In this document: positions 26,847 through 38,471 of the stretch, piece after piece
Layout: each line of letters begins with the position of its first letter
How positions within the stretch are numbered: position 1 is the first letter of the stretch
Origin: Blasia pusilla
Taxonomy: Eukaryota; Marchantiophyta; Marchantiopsida; Blasiales
Direction: 5' to 3'
Length of the DNA: 64,000 nt
Assembly (NCBI GenBank): GCA_050084515.1
Contig: CM114274.1
Span: 16,058,001-16,122,000, forward strand
Notes under the pieces: model-generated
What the model was told of the DNA's origin: nothing
Database searches by the model: none
The model's input: the letters and a program-made list of their open reading frames with translations, nothing else
Program-made: the position numbers and the translations under genes

Positions 26847-28281
26847 TTGATCCCCTTGATCTGCGAATGTTGAAAGAAGACCCACACCCTCACATACGCC
26901 TCAGTCTTCTTCAGCTGTCCAGTCCGACAATCTCTCAGCTGATGCCACCAAGAAGCATGAGACTACTGTGAGACCATACCGTAGTATCTCAAGTGACCCT
27001 GGGAATGAAAATCGCTCCCCACGATCCAACACACCCCAATTGCACTGCAGCCAGCAAGCCAGCCAGTCCAGTGAGTCATTCGTAACAAGGTGCTGTCTGC
27101 CACAGCAACGCAGCACCTCTGGTTCCGTCAATTCACCGATTGCCGTCCAGGAGTCACTCGATGGCAGGACTCTCCAGCAGAACCCGGAGCGGCGGAGCTT
27201 CTAGCAGCAAAGCCGAATCCCCTCCCTCGAGCGATGGCACTCCGCCTGTAGGTACCCCGGTACGCCTCGACCGCCAGGCCTGTAGCTGCTGCTGCTGGGA
27301 ATGCTGCTTGAGCAGTTAGTTTCAAGATTCAAGACCCTCGGAGTTGCCGAGCATCGTTCTACAGAGGACAAATTTGCTCTGCCGCGGCGTTCCATCGCCA
27401 ACTTTGGCTCCGCAGCACTGTCGATTTTTCGCACAGCCTTCAGTGGTGGCAGACGGATGTGCCTGCCTCGGAAGTTGGCACAGGACAGTCGGTACACGAG
27501 TGAATCTTTCTCCGTTTCAGGCTGATTTCCCCTGACATCAGCTTCTGTACCCGGAAAGGAAGGGGAGGGAGGAAGGCAGCGCGTACTAATTACGCCACTA
27601 TTGCAACGCCGCAGCGCAAACGCCAAGCGGACTGTCATAACTATCTCGTGATGGATGCAAACAGAGTCTACTGGAGCGCCAAGTTTCTCGGCCCAGCTGC
27701 AGCTGCACTGGAATCCCAGTCTCGATCAACTACTAATTTCGCCGTCGCTAAACCAACTCCTCCAACCAACCACAACCAAAACCGAAGGCCGCGTCCCCTC
27801 CATCGTTCCTCTTCCCGGCTTCAACCCCACTAAAATCCCCTCCGCCACCAATTTCGCCATCGCCAAACCCACTCCAACAACAAATATTCGAATGCCGCTC
27901 TCTCCTCTCCTCTCCCATGAAATAGGACACAGAAGCGCCGTGTTTCCCGGCCCAGATCCGGCTGCGCTCGAAACCCTCCATCGGTCGCCCGCTGCACCAT
28001 CTCCGAAGCCACTCGAGAAATCGCCATCCGCTCTCTACTAACAGTGCACTGGCTCCTCGGCCTAGCTCCAGCTGCACCGACACCCCTCCGCGTCAGTCCG
28101 CCTCGAAAGGTTTCTCCATCGCTAAACCCGCTCCTACAAAAATCGAAAGCCGCCGCGCTCTATCTTCTCCTCCGCTGCCAGTTTCGCCATCGCTAAACTC
28201 GCCGACAAATCGAAAGCGGCCTCTCGCTCCTGATTTCGCCGACTCTAAACTCACTCCAAATATCCAAATCCGCCACACTCT

Positions 28282-28317
28282 CTCTCTCGGTCATAAAGTG
28301 GTAGATGACCGAGAGAG
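28282..28317. repeat. perfect 13-bp inverted repeat, 10-nt loop
   Basis: CTCTCTCGGTCAT at 28282-28294 is the exact complement of the segment at 28305-28317. It is not followed by a T run on either strand, so I do not call a terminator. It may be the end of a decayed element. Confidence 0.7.
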
Positions 28318-29407
28318 GTTAGCTGGACAAACATAAGGTCCTCTTAATAGGTCTTGGGTTCATCTTTCTCCTTGACAATGGGAGGCGATCTCAACCCCAT
28401 GGCAGTGGCGTCTCCTATTGAACATAGATGGTCCATGTTCCAGGAGAGAACGCCTTGTGTGCCTCGACTATGCTCCCATATTAAAAATTTGGATAAAATT
28501 TTATTTTTTTTTTTTTTTAAAAAAAATCAAATCTTTTGAGTGAGGAACCCAAATCTAGATATGAAAATGCCATGTCGGATGCGATGTCAATTTCACATTT
28601 GTGGAAGGGATCCCATAAACCAAATCAACTTCCCGTGAACTAAAAATCTAATCTACTCTATTATCTGTGTCCTCCGTTGCGCACGTCGTCACCGCTAAAC
28701 CCGCTCCCGAAATGGAAAGCCGCTACCTCTCTTTTTCCCTTCCACGAAATGAGCGCCCGCCGTGTTTCTCGGCCTCGCTCCAGCTAGTCTTATCAATCCT
28801 CCGCCGCCAATCACGCCATCGCTAAACCCTCTCTTGACTATCTATCTAACCGGCTGAGAAGAAATTGCACGGGGAACTGGAGGAGACCGCCTGCTGCACT
28901 GTACCGGTCTTTCGGCTACCTCCAAATAACTATCCACCGCTAAATAAAAAAATGGCTAACCGGCTACCAGAATCCATGGCCACTGCCCGGGGTCGCGGAC
29001 CCGTCCACTGCGGAAGAAGAAAGGCGAAATATTCCGAGCGAGATTCCCAACGCTTATCTGCGATGGGATCCGTGATGGGACCGGACGGATGGGAAAGCTG
29101 CCTGGAAACTCGGAGTTACCCAATCCTAACGCCACGACGCACGGCGAATTGCGCTGTCCCTGGAAAGGCGGAGCCGGGGAAGCCACTGGGCCGGAGGTCG
29201 CACTGCAGGCTCGGCAAGTGCCGGAGGAAGCCGACGCAATTTCCAGGTTTCGATTTAAATCTTTACTAGCCGGTGCCCACGGATGAAAGAAAGAAGGAGC
29301 TTTTCATGCTTGGGAAAGAGTTACTAGTGTTAGTTAACTAGAGGCTAAAAAACCACACGTGTCACCACTAGGGATGGTTTAAAAAATATTTTCATAAAAA
29401 TGTAAAA

Positions 29408-29608
29408 TAATAAGATATTGCATGAAAAATAAAAAAGTGTTTGAAGAGCTAGTGCATAGCCCGTAAAAGGAAAATATGAATGATCTTGCACATAATTTCA
29501 AAGGAATTTTGTTACCCATAGTATGTGAAACATTTTTCTGTCACCCAGTTGTTACGTGTCAAGCAGGTGTTTGTAAATCAAGAAGACACTCTCCCGAAAT
29601 AATATAGA
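29408..29608 (-). mobile_element. single mini-Helitron unit, decayed 3' end
   Basis: Read on the minus strand, it starts at 29608 with TCTATATTATT. It matches the 48.8-49.6 kb units through GTGTTTG, the CATACTA-type block and AGCTCTTCAAACACTTTTTTA. The terminal hairpin has decayed (GATATTGCATG in place of GTGCGATGCACG), and no CTAG end is visible. Confidence 0.6.
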
Positions 29609-30299
29609 TTTTGAAAAATATTTTAGAAATCTTAAAATAAATGTGAAATTATTAAATTATGAAACTAAATTTGTTGGTGACACGTCATCTTTGAGAGTGG
29701 AGGGGGAGGGCAGAGCACTCCCGTGGGCGACCTAGGTTATGTGGCGTTGGGCCTGTCGTAGGATGAAGCATATGGCTACATGTAGACTTAGGGATGGGCG
29801 ATTGTTTTGTTTTCGATACCTACCACGTTTTATCTCGGTGCCGGGTTGTGTGGATTGTTGTCTTCCCGAAGAGGTTGCACATGAAAGCTATCTTTTAAGG
29901 GGTTACCTTTTTTTATCCATTCTTTTTTATTCGCACCTTGAAAGCTTCACCCACTTTTCACAAACTCGCATCAAATTATTGTTTGTATGAGTTTTTTGTT
30001 CGACCGTTGTGATAAAGAAATCTTTTTTTGATTTGATTTGTTTGATTTGAGCTACTTTCTCCTCTGACGAAAACTTTATGTGTATGACAAGAAGAGGATT
30101 ACGATTTGTAAATGCAGTATGTTTGGCGGCGACTTTCATGTATTTCATAGCACTAGTGTTATGAAATACATGAAAGAGCTTAAGGGCTTAGCAACAATGA
30201 GAGTCGATTCGCGGGTTTTCATGAGAATGGATTTGATGATCTTTGCTTGTTGTCAACACATACCACACGACAACTGGTATCTCTAAATCATCTAGGAAA

Positions 30300-30373
30300 C
30301 AATGTACGAACTATCAATTCATGTGGCAAGTAGACCGTCGGGGAGTGAAAGAAAACATGGTGTACAAGTTAGT
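30300..30373 (-). mobile_element. left remnant of an older relative that hosts copy B
   Basis: The bases just before copy B (GTGAAAGA...AGTTAGT) align with copy A near 44850-44870. The bases just after copy B (36713 onward) continue that alignment. Copy B is therefore inserted, in the opposite orientation, into a decayed member of the same family at its Gag-protease border. Confidence 0.55.
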
Positions 30374-30783
30374 TGTCACGTCTGTTAGGATAGATCGACG
30401 AGATCTAGTAGAGTGCCTTTAGAGATACTAGAGGACTTCCTCAAGAGGTCGAGGATGACTTGTTGAGGCCACGGATAACGTGAGAGAGCAAATTTTCCCT
30501 TCTTTTCGGCTCATTTGGGAAAGTTACCATTTGGGTAAGTTACTATTTTGGGTAAGTTGCCATTTTTAGTATTATTGATTTTAAATTTTGGGAAGTGGAC
30601 CTTGACCTTCTACATCAAGTCATAGAGCCAAGGAGATGACCTACGAGCATAGATTACCGTGGAGAAAGCTTGAGAGCTCATTCTCTCTTTGTTGAACCTC
30701 TTGGCATGAGGCCGCGGAACTATGATCCTCCTTGTCTTGTATGTGTAATCCAAGCCTCTCATTAGGAGAATGGGTTTGGTTTG

Positions 30784-30815
<32 letters not shown>

Positions 30816-30856
30816 TGCACATTGGAGATTTTGTTGTTAGAGTATCCATTGATTTA
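30374..30856 (+). repeat. copy B terminal block L1 (5')
   Basis: Starts TGTCACGTCTG and ends GATTTA, directly followed by internal sequence (CAAAGAGAGAATG) shared with copy A. It carries an expanded GA run at about 30784-30809. No T block follows it, unlike L2. Confidence 0.85.
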
Positions 30857-32608
30857 CAAAGAGAGAATGAAGGATTGAGAGGGCTACAATAGAGGCTTCT
30901 GCACTTCATGGCTCCTAGGAGTGCTCACGGGAGCAGTTTGTGCTTTACTTTGCGAGTTTTTATATGCGAAAATAGTGCGCGGAAGCGTTGCCCAATTTTC
31001 ATTAGAAATTGAATATAAGGACGGATTGCTCCATGTCCGTGCTCTCGGGAGCACCATGTAGCTCTTTGATGTTTGTTTTTACAAGTTTGAGATTTTCTTT
31101 AGGAGAAACCAATGCGAAAGCGCTGTCAAAAATTGTATATGGATAAAGATTAAAGGGTTACACAATAGTCTCCATCGATTTTTGGTGGAAGGTTGAATGG
31201 TGAAACCCATTCAACTAAGCTGTAGATTGGGAAGTTGTGCAAGTTTTTGAAGAAACGTTGCACGATTGTGAGATGGGAGAGCAAAGTTATGGTCGATCTT
31301 GCAAGCCGCCATAGCCACAGTTCCAATGTGAGTGGAATTTTGAAATTTTTTTGGGTAAAAATCCTTTAAACCCTAAACCTCCTAAAGCGCCTATTCGTCG
31401 TTGCATCTCGTCGCTGTCATCGTCCGCCACCGTTCGCTGTTTCGGCCACATTTTGCCGTTGGCTACTGTTATGGTCGTTTGTTACCTTCGTCGCCCCGTC
31501 ACCATTCTCTTGCAGTCGTCATCTCAGCACCAATCAGGGCCAAGTTCAGCTACCACCGCCGGACTTGGTTGAGTTTGTCCACGCCGCCCCCACTTGCGCC
31601 CTTCCCCGACTCTAACAAGATGACCTTTTGATTCATAAGGTCAAATTTTTTGTCTCACTTTGCTATGTTTTGTGAGTAGTAACCGCTCGACAACGATTGA
31701 GTACAGTGTCATGACGCCCGTAGCCGCAATACATCATCGATTGCCGCATCGTGCCAGTCGTGGTTCCACCGCACGGTCTCGGTTGCGGAGCCCCACCATC
31801 AGTGGGGAGCAAACCATTGGCGGCATTGTACCGCTGTACATACTCGCATTGCACATCGAGGAGGTTTGAGCATCGTCAGAACCAGGGGAGTATGACTTGC
31901 TGATTGGAGGAGTTAGGCTTCACAAATGAGTTTGGGTCAAGATTTGTAGTTGCTAAGGAGCGACATTGATATTTTTTCATGTTATCCATCCTTCCTAAAT
32001 GAAATAGGATTAAAATAGAATAATATTAATATACATCTACTTAATACATTTTTTTTATTAATTAGTTAAATATATTTTGGTATTTTTCCTTGCACTTGTG
32101 AGGGAATTCCATATATTGGGTAGTTATTTGGGGTTATTAGTTTCATGCAGATGTTGAGAGCATCATTGATGTATGAATTTAGGGGACATAGACATGTGTG
32201 GGATGTCCAAAGTAGAGGGGATGGTCTGTTGATGAGACGATTAACTAGCAATTTGTTCCACAATGCCACTTCTTGCCGCACAATAAACTTCTAAGTGAGG
32301 GAGTGTAGATTGAGTACCGCATATTTGGATTGAGTGATAAAAGGATTACTTGGGAGATTGAGAGTGATCGCGTGAGAGGGGCACGAGGGTCATCATGGCA
32401 TCCTTTCGGGACTTTGAGTAAGTGAGGTGATGGACCTAAAAATAGCTCTAAGGGATTCAAGCAGAGTGGCGTGAGGTTTCGAGGGTCTCCACGTGAGGGA
32501 CCACCTCGACCTCCTTCTGTGTCATCTTCGTACGGGGGGAGGGTCTTAGAGGAGTTTTTTAGCGCATCACCACACATAGTGAGTGGTCCTATTGTCTAGA
32601 AGCATGAG

Positions 32609-34716
32609 ATGGACGAACGGGATAGAGGATCGCGTAGGTTTTCGGGTGCTAAGGATACCATAGAGTTACTCAAGGACAGGTTGATGTCCGCGCCCATCTT
32701 GAGGAGACCCATCAGGGGGCCTCCTTTCCAGTTGCATACAGATTGGAGCATGTTGGGGCTTGGAGCGGTGCTCACCCAGCATAATGATGAGGGTAGAGAG
32801 TTCGTGGTGGCTTACGCTAGCCGCTCGAACAACGCTGCAGAGGCGAAGTACAACTCATATGAGGGTGAGTGCTTGGCTGCAGTGTGGGCTGTCACACATT
32901 TTAGGTGTTACTTATTCGACAACCCCTTTATCATCATCATCACTGATCATCAACCACTAAAGTGGTTGATGGAGTCGGACAAGCTTACAGGGAAGCTTGC
33001 GATATGGGCTCTGTTGTTGTAGGAGTATGATTTTTAGGTGGTACATAGACTTGGGATGCTCAAGCAGGATGCTGATGGGTTGAGTCGTAACCCATTCTCG
33101 AGTAAGCAAGATGCGATTGGAGCTCGATGGTATGGAGAGAGTGATGAGGAGTCAGTGCCAGGATGGCACGCGTCAGCCTATTTAGGCATGGAGAGCCAGA
33201 GTGTGGAGACTTTGATGGCGAGATCTAGTGGAGAGTCCTTGGATCCCGAGGCCAGTGAGGAGACGACAGGTGGCCAAGATATTCATGATGATGGAGTAGT
33301 CTTGGAGTACCTTCGGATTAGCAGCGTTGCAACCACCGTGGGTGCTAGAGAGCGGGATCGAATCCTACAGCGGGCCAAATGGTTCCGTTGGGAGGGGACA
33401 CATGTTTTGAGGGTTTGGGAGGATGATAGAGTACGCGTAGTGCCGCATCCTTTGTAGAGAGCACGACTAGTGTAGCATGCCCACGAGGAGTTGGGTCACT
33501 TTGGGGTGAAGCAGACGTACAACTTGCTCCAGATTCAGTATTGGTAGCGAGGCATGCAGATTGACGTTCAACAGTTTGTTGCCAGGTGCATTGTGTGTGA
33601 TCGGGTCCGAGCATCGTTCAATGCTCCGACTCCACAATTGCATCCATTACCGATCATGGGCTTAGGGTATAGATGGAGTTTGGATTTTGCAGGACCTTTG
33701 CCTTTGACATAGCGTCACAGTCGTTATGCGTTGGTGATGGTCGAGCACTTCTCGAAGTGGATCGAGTTGGTTGCATTGCCTGACAAAGAAAGTGAGGGAG
33801 TAGCTTATGCCTTCCTTAACAAAGTGCTGAGTCATTATGGCGCACAGGTTGAGGTGTTGACAGACCAGAGTACCTAGTTTTGCGGTGAGTTCCTCGCCTT
33901 GTGTGATCAGGCGCTAATTGACCACCGCACGACTTTACGAGATCATCCCGAGGCGGATGGATTAGCGGAGAGAGTTGTGCAGACGGTGAAGAGGGGTTTA
34001 CGCAAGTATGGCTTGCACAGAAGTCACCTAGGAGATTGGGACCTCCAGTTTCCGTGATTGGCGATGGGATACAGATTCAGCAAGCATCCTTAGCGTCTTT
34101 TTCACCGTACTTGCTACTTTATGGCCGAGACCCAGATTTACCTGCGGCCATTCATCGAGATGTTGGTGAGGTGCTGGACCTTGATGACCCACATGTATGG
34201 ATGCGAGCATGCTCTAAGAGGGCTGAGTTGTTTTGGAGAGTGATGCCCATGACGTTCGAGAACTTGGAAATTGCGCAGCATCGGGATAGGTTGAGGTATG
34301 CGACTATTCGGGGTGGTGATCATCGACCAACTATCTGGAGGTTTCATCAAGAAGATTATGTCTACTTGCAGTAGACGACACCGACGACGTTGGATGTAAC
34401 TGCAGGGCGCATTATCCTGAGAGTGCGTGACGTTTTGCTATCCGGTCTTCTCTTGCTGGAGGGACGCGATGGTATGGTATGGAAGGACCATGTGCATAAT
34501 TGGGCGCCATGTCACCTTCCTAACATTGATGGTACACTAGATCCAAGCTCATCAGTAGTTCTTACAGGCTTGCGTTGTATGTTGTGTGGTTCTGCTCGTG
34601 GTACGGCCACGATGCTAGTCTGTGATGGATGTTCGAGAGTTTGGCATATGGCATGTCTGACTCCCCCTCTCACTAGGGTTCATTAGGGACGATGGATGTG
34701 TCCTAGATGTACATAG
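32609..34716 (+). pseudogene. copy B RNase H - integrase - PHD polyprotein remnant
   Basis: From about 32668 the reading resumes at LKDRLMSAPILRRPI. RNase H follows with DWSMLGLGAVL (first Asp), a Glu in SYEGECLAAVWA and an intact TDHQPLKWL (33.0 kb). The integrase HHCC region (HEELGHFGVK, CIVC) starts near 33481, then DFAGPLP and LTDQST, then HPEADGLAERVVQ with the catalytic Glu. Several in-frame stops (for example in the core after LTDQST) and a frameshift near 34.06 kb show it is dead. The C-terminal PHD finger at 34576-34713 keeps all eight zinc ligands, interrupted only by one TAG after TRVH. Confidence 0.85.
34576..34713 (+). other. PHD finger segment, copy B
   Basis: The ligand order is C-x2-C, CDGC, WH-x2-C, then CPRC, i.e. 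the C4HC3 pattern of PHD fingers with the usual LTPPL before the last pair. A TAG stop lies between LTPPLTRVH and GRWMC. PHD fingers commonly read histone H3 tails, so a chromatin-targeting role in integration is inferred, by analogy with integrase chromodomains of chromoviruses. Confidence 0.85.
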
Positions 34717-34795
34717 AGGAGATACTAGGTAGGTTTCAATTCTGACTTTTTTCTGTGATATGGATGACAGGAAGGCAACTAACAATGGGGCCACA

Positions 34796-35825
34796 TGTCG
34801 TGCGCCTACTCTCCTTGAACGTTAATCTTGTTGTTGCGGAAGCGTGCGTTCAGTAGATCACGCTCTCAATGCTGATCTGCATCCAAACACACACTCTAGT
34901 TAGTCGAGTCTTGGATCAATCAGCGGGCTAACTTTGTGAGTTCTTGTCTCGGTCTCTCATCAAGCTCAACCTTCCTAGTTTCGCGGTTTACAACACGGGA
35001 AAGTCTCGCAAGACTTGGGACAGACTTTTTGGTCGGTTAAGGAACCTCAAACGGCGTTTCGCGCCTGGCGGCTCCAACTGTCCAATGGACATCCAATGAG
35101 TCCCTAACCGAGACTCACATGAAGTGAATCTTGGGTTGGAATCCAAGTGTGGCGTACAAAGTCCACTCCCTTGCATGAGGTTTTGGTTTCGAGTTCCAAC
35201 GACAAACTCCCGTTCCATCCCGTGCCTCTAAGACGCCGTTTGGCGCTGAAAGTGGGGATTCGTGTTCAAGGACATCGTGGAGAGACTCCTCCCTTACTAG
35301 TACTTCTGGGGATCTCCAGGGTCCCCCTACCTTTAGGGAAAGACACTTGGGCCTCTCCAATTGGCCCTCAACCCGATTGCTCTCATAGTTGTTTTCAGCC
35401 AATATCTCAATTTGTACTTATGCGTTTGCTAAGGTCTTTCATGCGTTGGAAGCCTCTCAAGATAAGCTTTCCAACGCGCCCTTATTTGTCCCAAATGCAT
35501 CTTGGGGCTAAACGTTATGGTCTAAAACACAATAAAATTCTCCAAATGCTAGTCGTGTTCCAAAACTGGTTCTCACCTCCTTGGCAACCAACCTTCCAAG
35601 ACTCAACTCATCTCAAGTCATGGTTTGCGTTTGGTCTAGGTTTCCTGGTTGCGACCACTAATGCACGAAACGTACAACTTTGTTCCGCGTTTCATCTCTT
35701 GGACTTTTCCAAGAGACCTTTCCAAACGCCTCTCCAAAGCGCAAACATCGCAGCTTGAGTCCACTTGAGTTCTAATGTTCCGCTTGCCGCCTATTTGGTG
35801 TTGTTTGGTTATGAGGGTCGCGACA
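34796..35825 (+). mobile_element. solo LTR (1030 bp) with perfect 5-bp target duplication
   Basis: The element starts TGTCGTGCGCC and ends GGTCGCGACA, so its ends are TG...CA with a 5-bp inverted TGTCG/CGACA. CCACA precedes and follows it. Removing it and one CCACA restores the sequence of copy A at the same place (GGGGCCACATGAGCACC). No coding sequence is present. Strand is arbitrary. The first ten bases equal the complement of the end of the T block, so it may come from a related family. Confidence 0.9.
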
Positions 35826-35939
35826 CCACATGAGCACCGGGCCTTTTTGCTCTTAGCGTCTTAGAGATGTATGTCGTGGTAGGTAGGGATAGATGGCTAT
35901 CTAGAATTAGAGGGACCTAACCACCAACTAGGAGGGCGA

Positions 35940-36066
35940 TTGGAGATATTTTGGTACTTCTCACCTGTGTGTATGGATGCCATGAGTTAGCATGGGATCG
36001 TGTGTGTTTGTGTGTGTGTTCGATGACAACGATGTATGTTATGTAGCAATGTGTATGCGCACAACA
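35940..36066 (+). repeat. copy B terminal block T1
   Basis: Starts TTGGAGATATTTTGG directly after a purine-rich AGGAGGGCGA and ends GCGCACAACA. Two bases (GT) separate it from L2. Confidence 0.88.
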
Positions 36067-36068
36067 GT

Positions 36069-36585
36069 TGTCACGACTGATATGATAGATCGGTGGGATC
36101 TAGCAGAGCGTCTGCACGAGTAGTGGAGGACACGCCCATGAGGTGGAGGATGACTTATTGAGGCCCCGGGAAACGTGAGATAAAAGGTTCCCCCTTCGTT
36201 TCGGCTCATTTGGAGCCATATAGAGAAACTTACTATTTCGGGTAAGTTTCCATGTTAGGAATAGATGACTTTCCACTTTGGGAAGTGGCCCTTGACCTGC
36301 TACAGTAGATCAAGAGCCAAGGAGATGACCTACGAGCAAAGGTTACCGTTGAGAGGTCTTGGGAGAGGGAAGAGGGTATACCTCCAAGAGAGAGAGCTTG
36401 AGAGATCATTCTCTCTTTGTTGAACCTCTTGGCATAAGGCGGCGGAGCAATGGTCTTGCTTGCCTTGTGTGTGTAACCCAAGCCTCTCATTAGGAGAGTG
36501 GGTTTAGTTTGACATTGAGAGACACATGTGAGAGTGCACACATGTGAGAACTATAGTGTCGTGAGTTAGATTTGATCTTACTTTA
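36069..36585 (+). repeat. copy B terminal block L2 (3')
   Basis: Starts TGTCACGACTG and ends GATCTTACTTTA. It is homologous to L1 over most of its length, but it is flanked by T on both sides. Confidence 0.88.
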
Positions 36586-36712
36586 TTGGAGATATTTTGG
36601 TACTTCTCGCCTCTATGTATGGATGCCATGAGTTAGCATGGGATCGTGTGTGTTTGTGTGTGTGTTCGATGCCAGCGATGTATGTTGTGTAGCGATGTGT
36701 ATGCGCACGACA
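36586..36712 (+). repeat. copy B terminal block T2, outer end of element
   Basis: Starts TTGGAGATATTTTGG and ends GCGCACGACA. It is the same length (127 bp) as T1 with few differences. It is followed by TTGGT and then by sequence of the host relic. Confidence 0.88.
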
Positions 36713-38279
36713 TTGGTCTGTTTCTTGGCTTCCCCTCTTTCTGGATCCAACTTCTTCGCCTCATCTTTAACCAAGATCCTAAATACTCCAACATGAGAGT
36801 CCTCATGTCCCTGACTCTCACACACGACTACTCCACTTGAGGTGGACCAACCGCCTCAACCCTCGCGTCCTCTCCTATTTCACCACCGTCCATCCTTGCC
36901 ACTCTACCCCCGCTCGCTTGAAAATCTACCAAAAAAAATACTAGTAGGATGGTGTCCACAACACTCCTCCACATAAGCAACTAAACGTGCATTTATGGGT
37001 TGGAGAGCCTAATCCACATGTACCACCGCCCTATCCTCAATGTCATGCCTTTGAGTTTGACTTAGAGGAGCACCCATCTCAACTATGGTTCCAAAAAATG
37101 GATCCTCCTCTAGTGAATTCTTGGAACCATTCTTGGAGCCCTCTCCCCCCTACTTGGAAAAACAAGTCGTAAAGCAGCAAGGGCTTTGTTGCATCCTAAG
37201 GGAGTCTCTCTGGAAGAGAGAAGGTTGTATCCCAACATGAATATTGAGAAATGAAGAAAATGAAGGGGTAGTGAGGGGGGTAAGTCCACCATTTTTTGTT
37301 TGCAATTGTCTAGCTAGTATGCCGCGATTTTCTTTTGGCTCCTTCGCGGTTATTTTGCAGATTTGTTTTCGTTGTTGCCACCATTGTTTGTGCAACTGTT
37401 GTGTGAGTATCGGGAGTTGTAAGGCAGTCGCACTCTGTGACTATCTTGCAACTATGAAGACTTGGAAATAGCATGCGATTATCAGAAGTTGCAATTGAGA
37501 CCATAATCAAAATTTTGGTAGTAGTTATAAAATAACCACACGATATATACTCACAAATCACAATAACAACACAGACACAAATTAGCCATAAATTTGAAAA
37601 ATTGACTCACAAGACACTTCCAATCAACCATAAATCCCTTGTAGTGTATGTCCAATAATTTGGTTTTTTAATGGATTCTAGAATGCATACATGATCATCT
37701 CCCTAATATCTATGGATAACATTAACCTATTGTTTAATCTACAAAGTACATAAAAAGATTGGACCGCAAGTCATGAATTTAGTAAGTAAAAAATTCAATA
37801 TTCATGAAAATGAGACGTTGTTATCCGATGTAAGCTTGAGGGAAGTGATCAAACGCACCACAAGCTCATGAATGAACATTTGTAGGATTGTGATAAAATA
37901 TTTTGGATTTTAATCTTATTTTCATGCGACCCCTATTGCAACACCTTGGCTTATATATCTATCACAATTTGCCCAATGATTGGAAAACATCTTAACATGA
38001 AGCACGAATTGATACGAACATATCTAAAAATCATTTTTGCAAAAGATTGTGTATGGGTAGGATTGAGAATCTCATCCTCATTGTACGGCTTCTATAGTAC
38101 AAATACTTTAAATTTCCCCTCTTGAAATTTAAAATTTGGTTAGATTGGAATCATTCAAGTAAGATATATATTAGAGATAGCTAGATGTGAAAAAATTTAA
38201 AATGATGAAAAACATAACAAGAATTATAATATATAATAACTTATGGTGTAGACTAAAATATATCTTATTTTAGTACAAA
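36713..38279. other. host relic of copy B and AT-rich DNA without genes
   Basis: The first 40-50 bases (TCTGTTTCTTGGCTTCCCC and on to GGATCCAACT) match copy A at 44874-44913 on the same strand, so they belong to the decayed element into which copy B jumped. After about 36.85 kb I cannot follow the similarity. A short open stretch at 36987-37170 has a protein-like look but no family that I recognise. The rest to 38.28 kb is AT-rich and shows nothing. Confidence 0.5.
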
Positions 38280-38344
38280 CTAGTAAGGTGCCCGTATGAT
38301 GCACCGGGAATAAAAAAGTGTTTGAAGAGCTAGTGTTTCGCCCG
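38280..38344 (-). mobile_element. Helitron 3' end (hairpin and CTAG), left part of the unit split by copy A
   Basis: Read on the minus strand it ends with a hairpin (CCCGGTGCATCATACGGG at 38291-38308) and then CTAG followed by T, the canonical Helitron 3' terminus. The other side of this unit lies at 48684-48836. The two parts add up to 218 bp, or 214 bp after removing the 4-bp duplication, which matches the other units of the array. Confidence 0.8.
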
Positions 38345-38471
38345 TGTCGTGCGCATACACATCGCTACACAACATACATCGCTCTCACCGAACACACACA
38401 CAAACACGCACGATCCCATGGTAACTATTGTCATCCAAACAACGAGACAAGAAGTACCAAAATATCTCCGA
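38345..38471 (-). repeat. copy A terminal block T2, outer end of element
   Basis: On the minus strand it starts TCGGAGATATTTTGG and ends GCGCACGACA at 38345. It repeats T1 with few changes and abuts the Helitron flank. Confidence 0.9.

Larger units (their letters stand above)
26847..30373. other. upstream region of L2HGDH and intergenic DNA
   Basis: The first few hundred bases should contain the L2HGDH 5' UTR and promoter; I see no clear TATA box. 27.6-28.3 kb is C-rich on the plus strand, with recurring GCCATCGCTAAACC-like phrases that also appear near 28690 and 28815. These look like a decayed interspersed repeat and not a gene. A hairpin and a Helitron unit in this stretch are listed separately. 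The last 80 bases belong to the retroelement relic that hosts copy B. Confidence 0.5.
30374..36712 (+). mobile_element. Ty3/gypsy-type retroelement copy B, internally deleted
   Basis: Terminal blocks are L1 30374-30856, T1 35940-36066, L2 36069-36585 and T2 36586-36712. The flanks TTAGT (left) and TTGGT (right) are a likely 5-bp target duplication with one mismatch. The leader matches copy A up to the start of Gag. At about 32668 it jumps straight to the end of the reverse transcriptase, so most of Gag, all of protease, the methyltransferase and most of RT are missing. RNase H, integrase and PHD regions remain, with stops and frameshifts. L1 and L2 differ at many positions, so this is the oldest of the three copies. 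A 1030-bp solo LTR lies inside it. Confidence 0.85.

Noticed and set aside
35147-35758. 203-codon open frame inside copy B
   Set aside because: It lies wholly inside the 1030-bp solo LTR and has no similarity to any protein I know.
36987-37172. 61-codon open frame with a protein-like composition
   Set aside because: No family recognised; it lies in decayed retroelement flank and could be chance.
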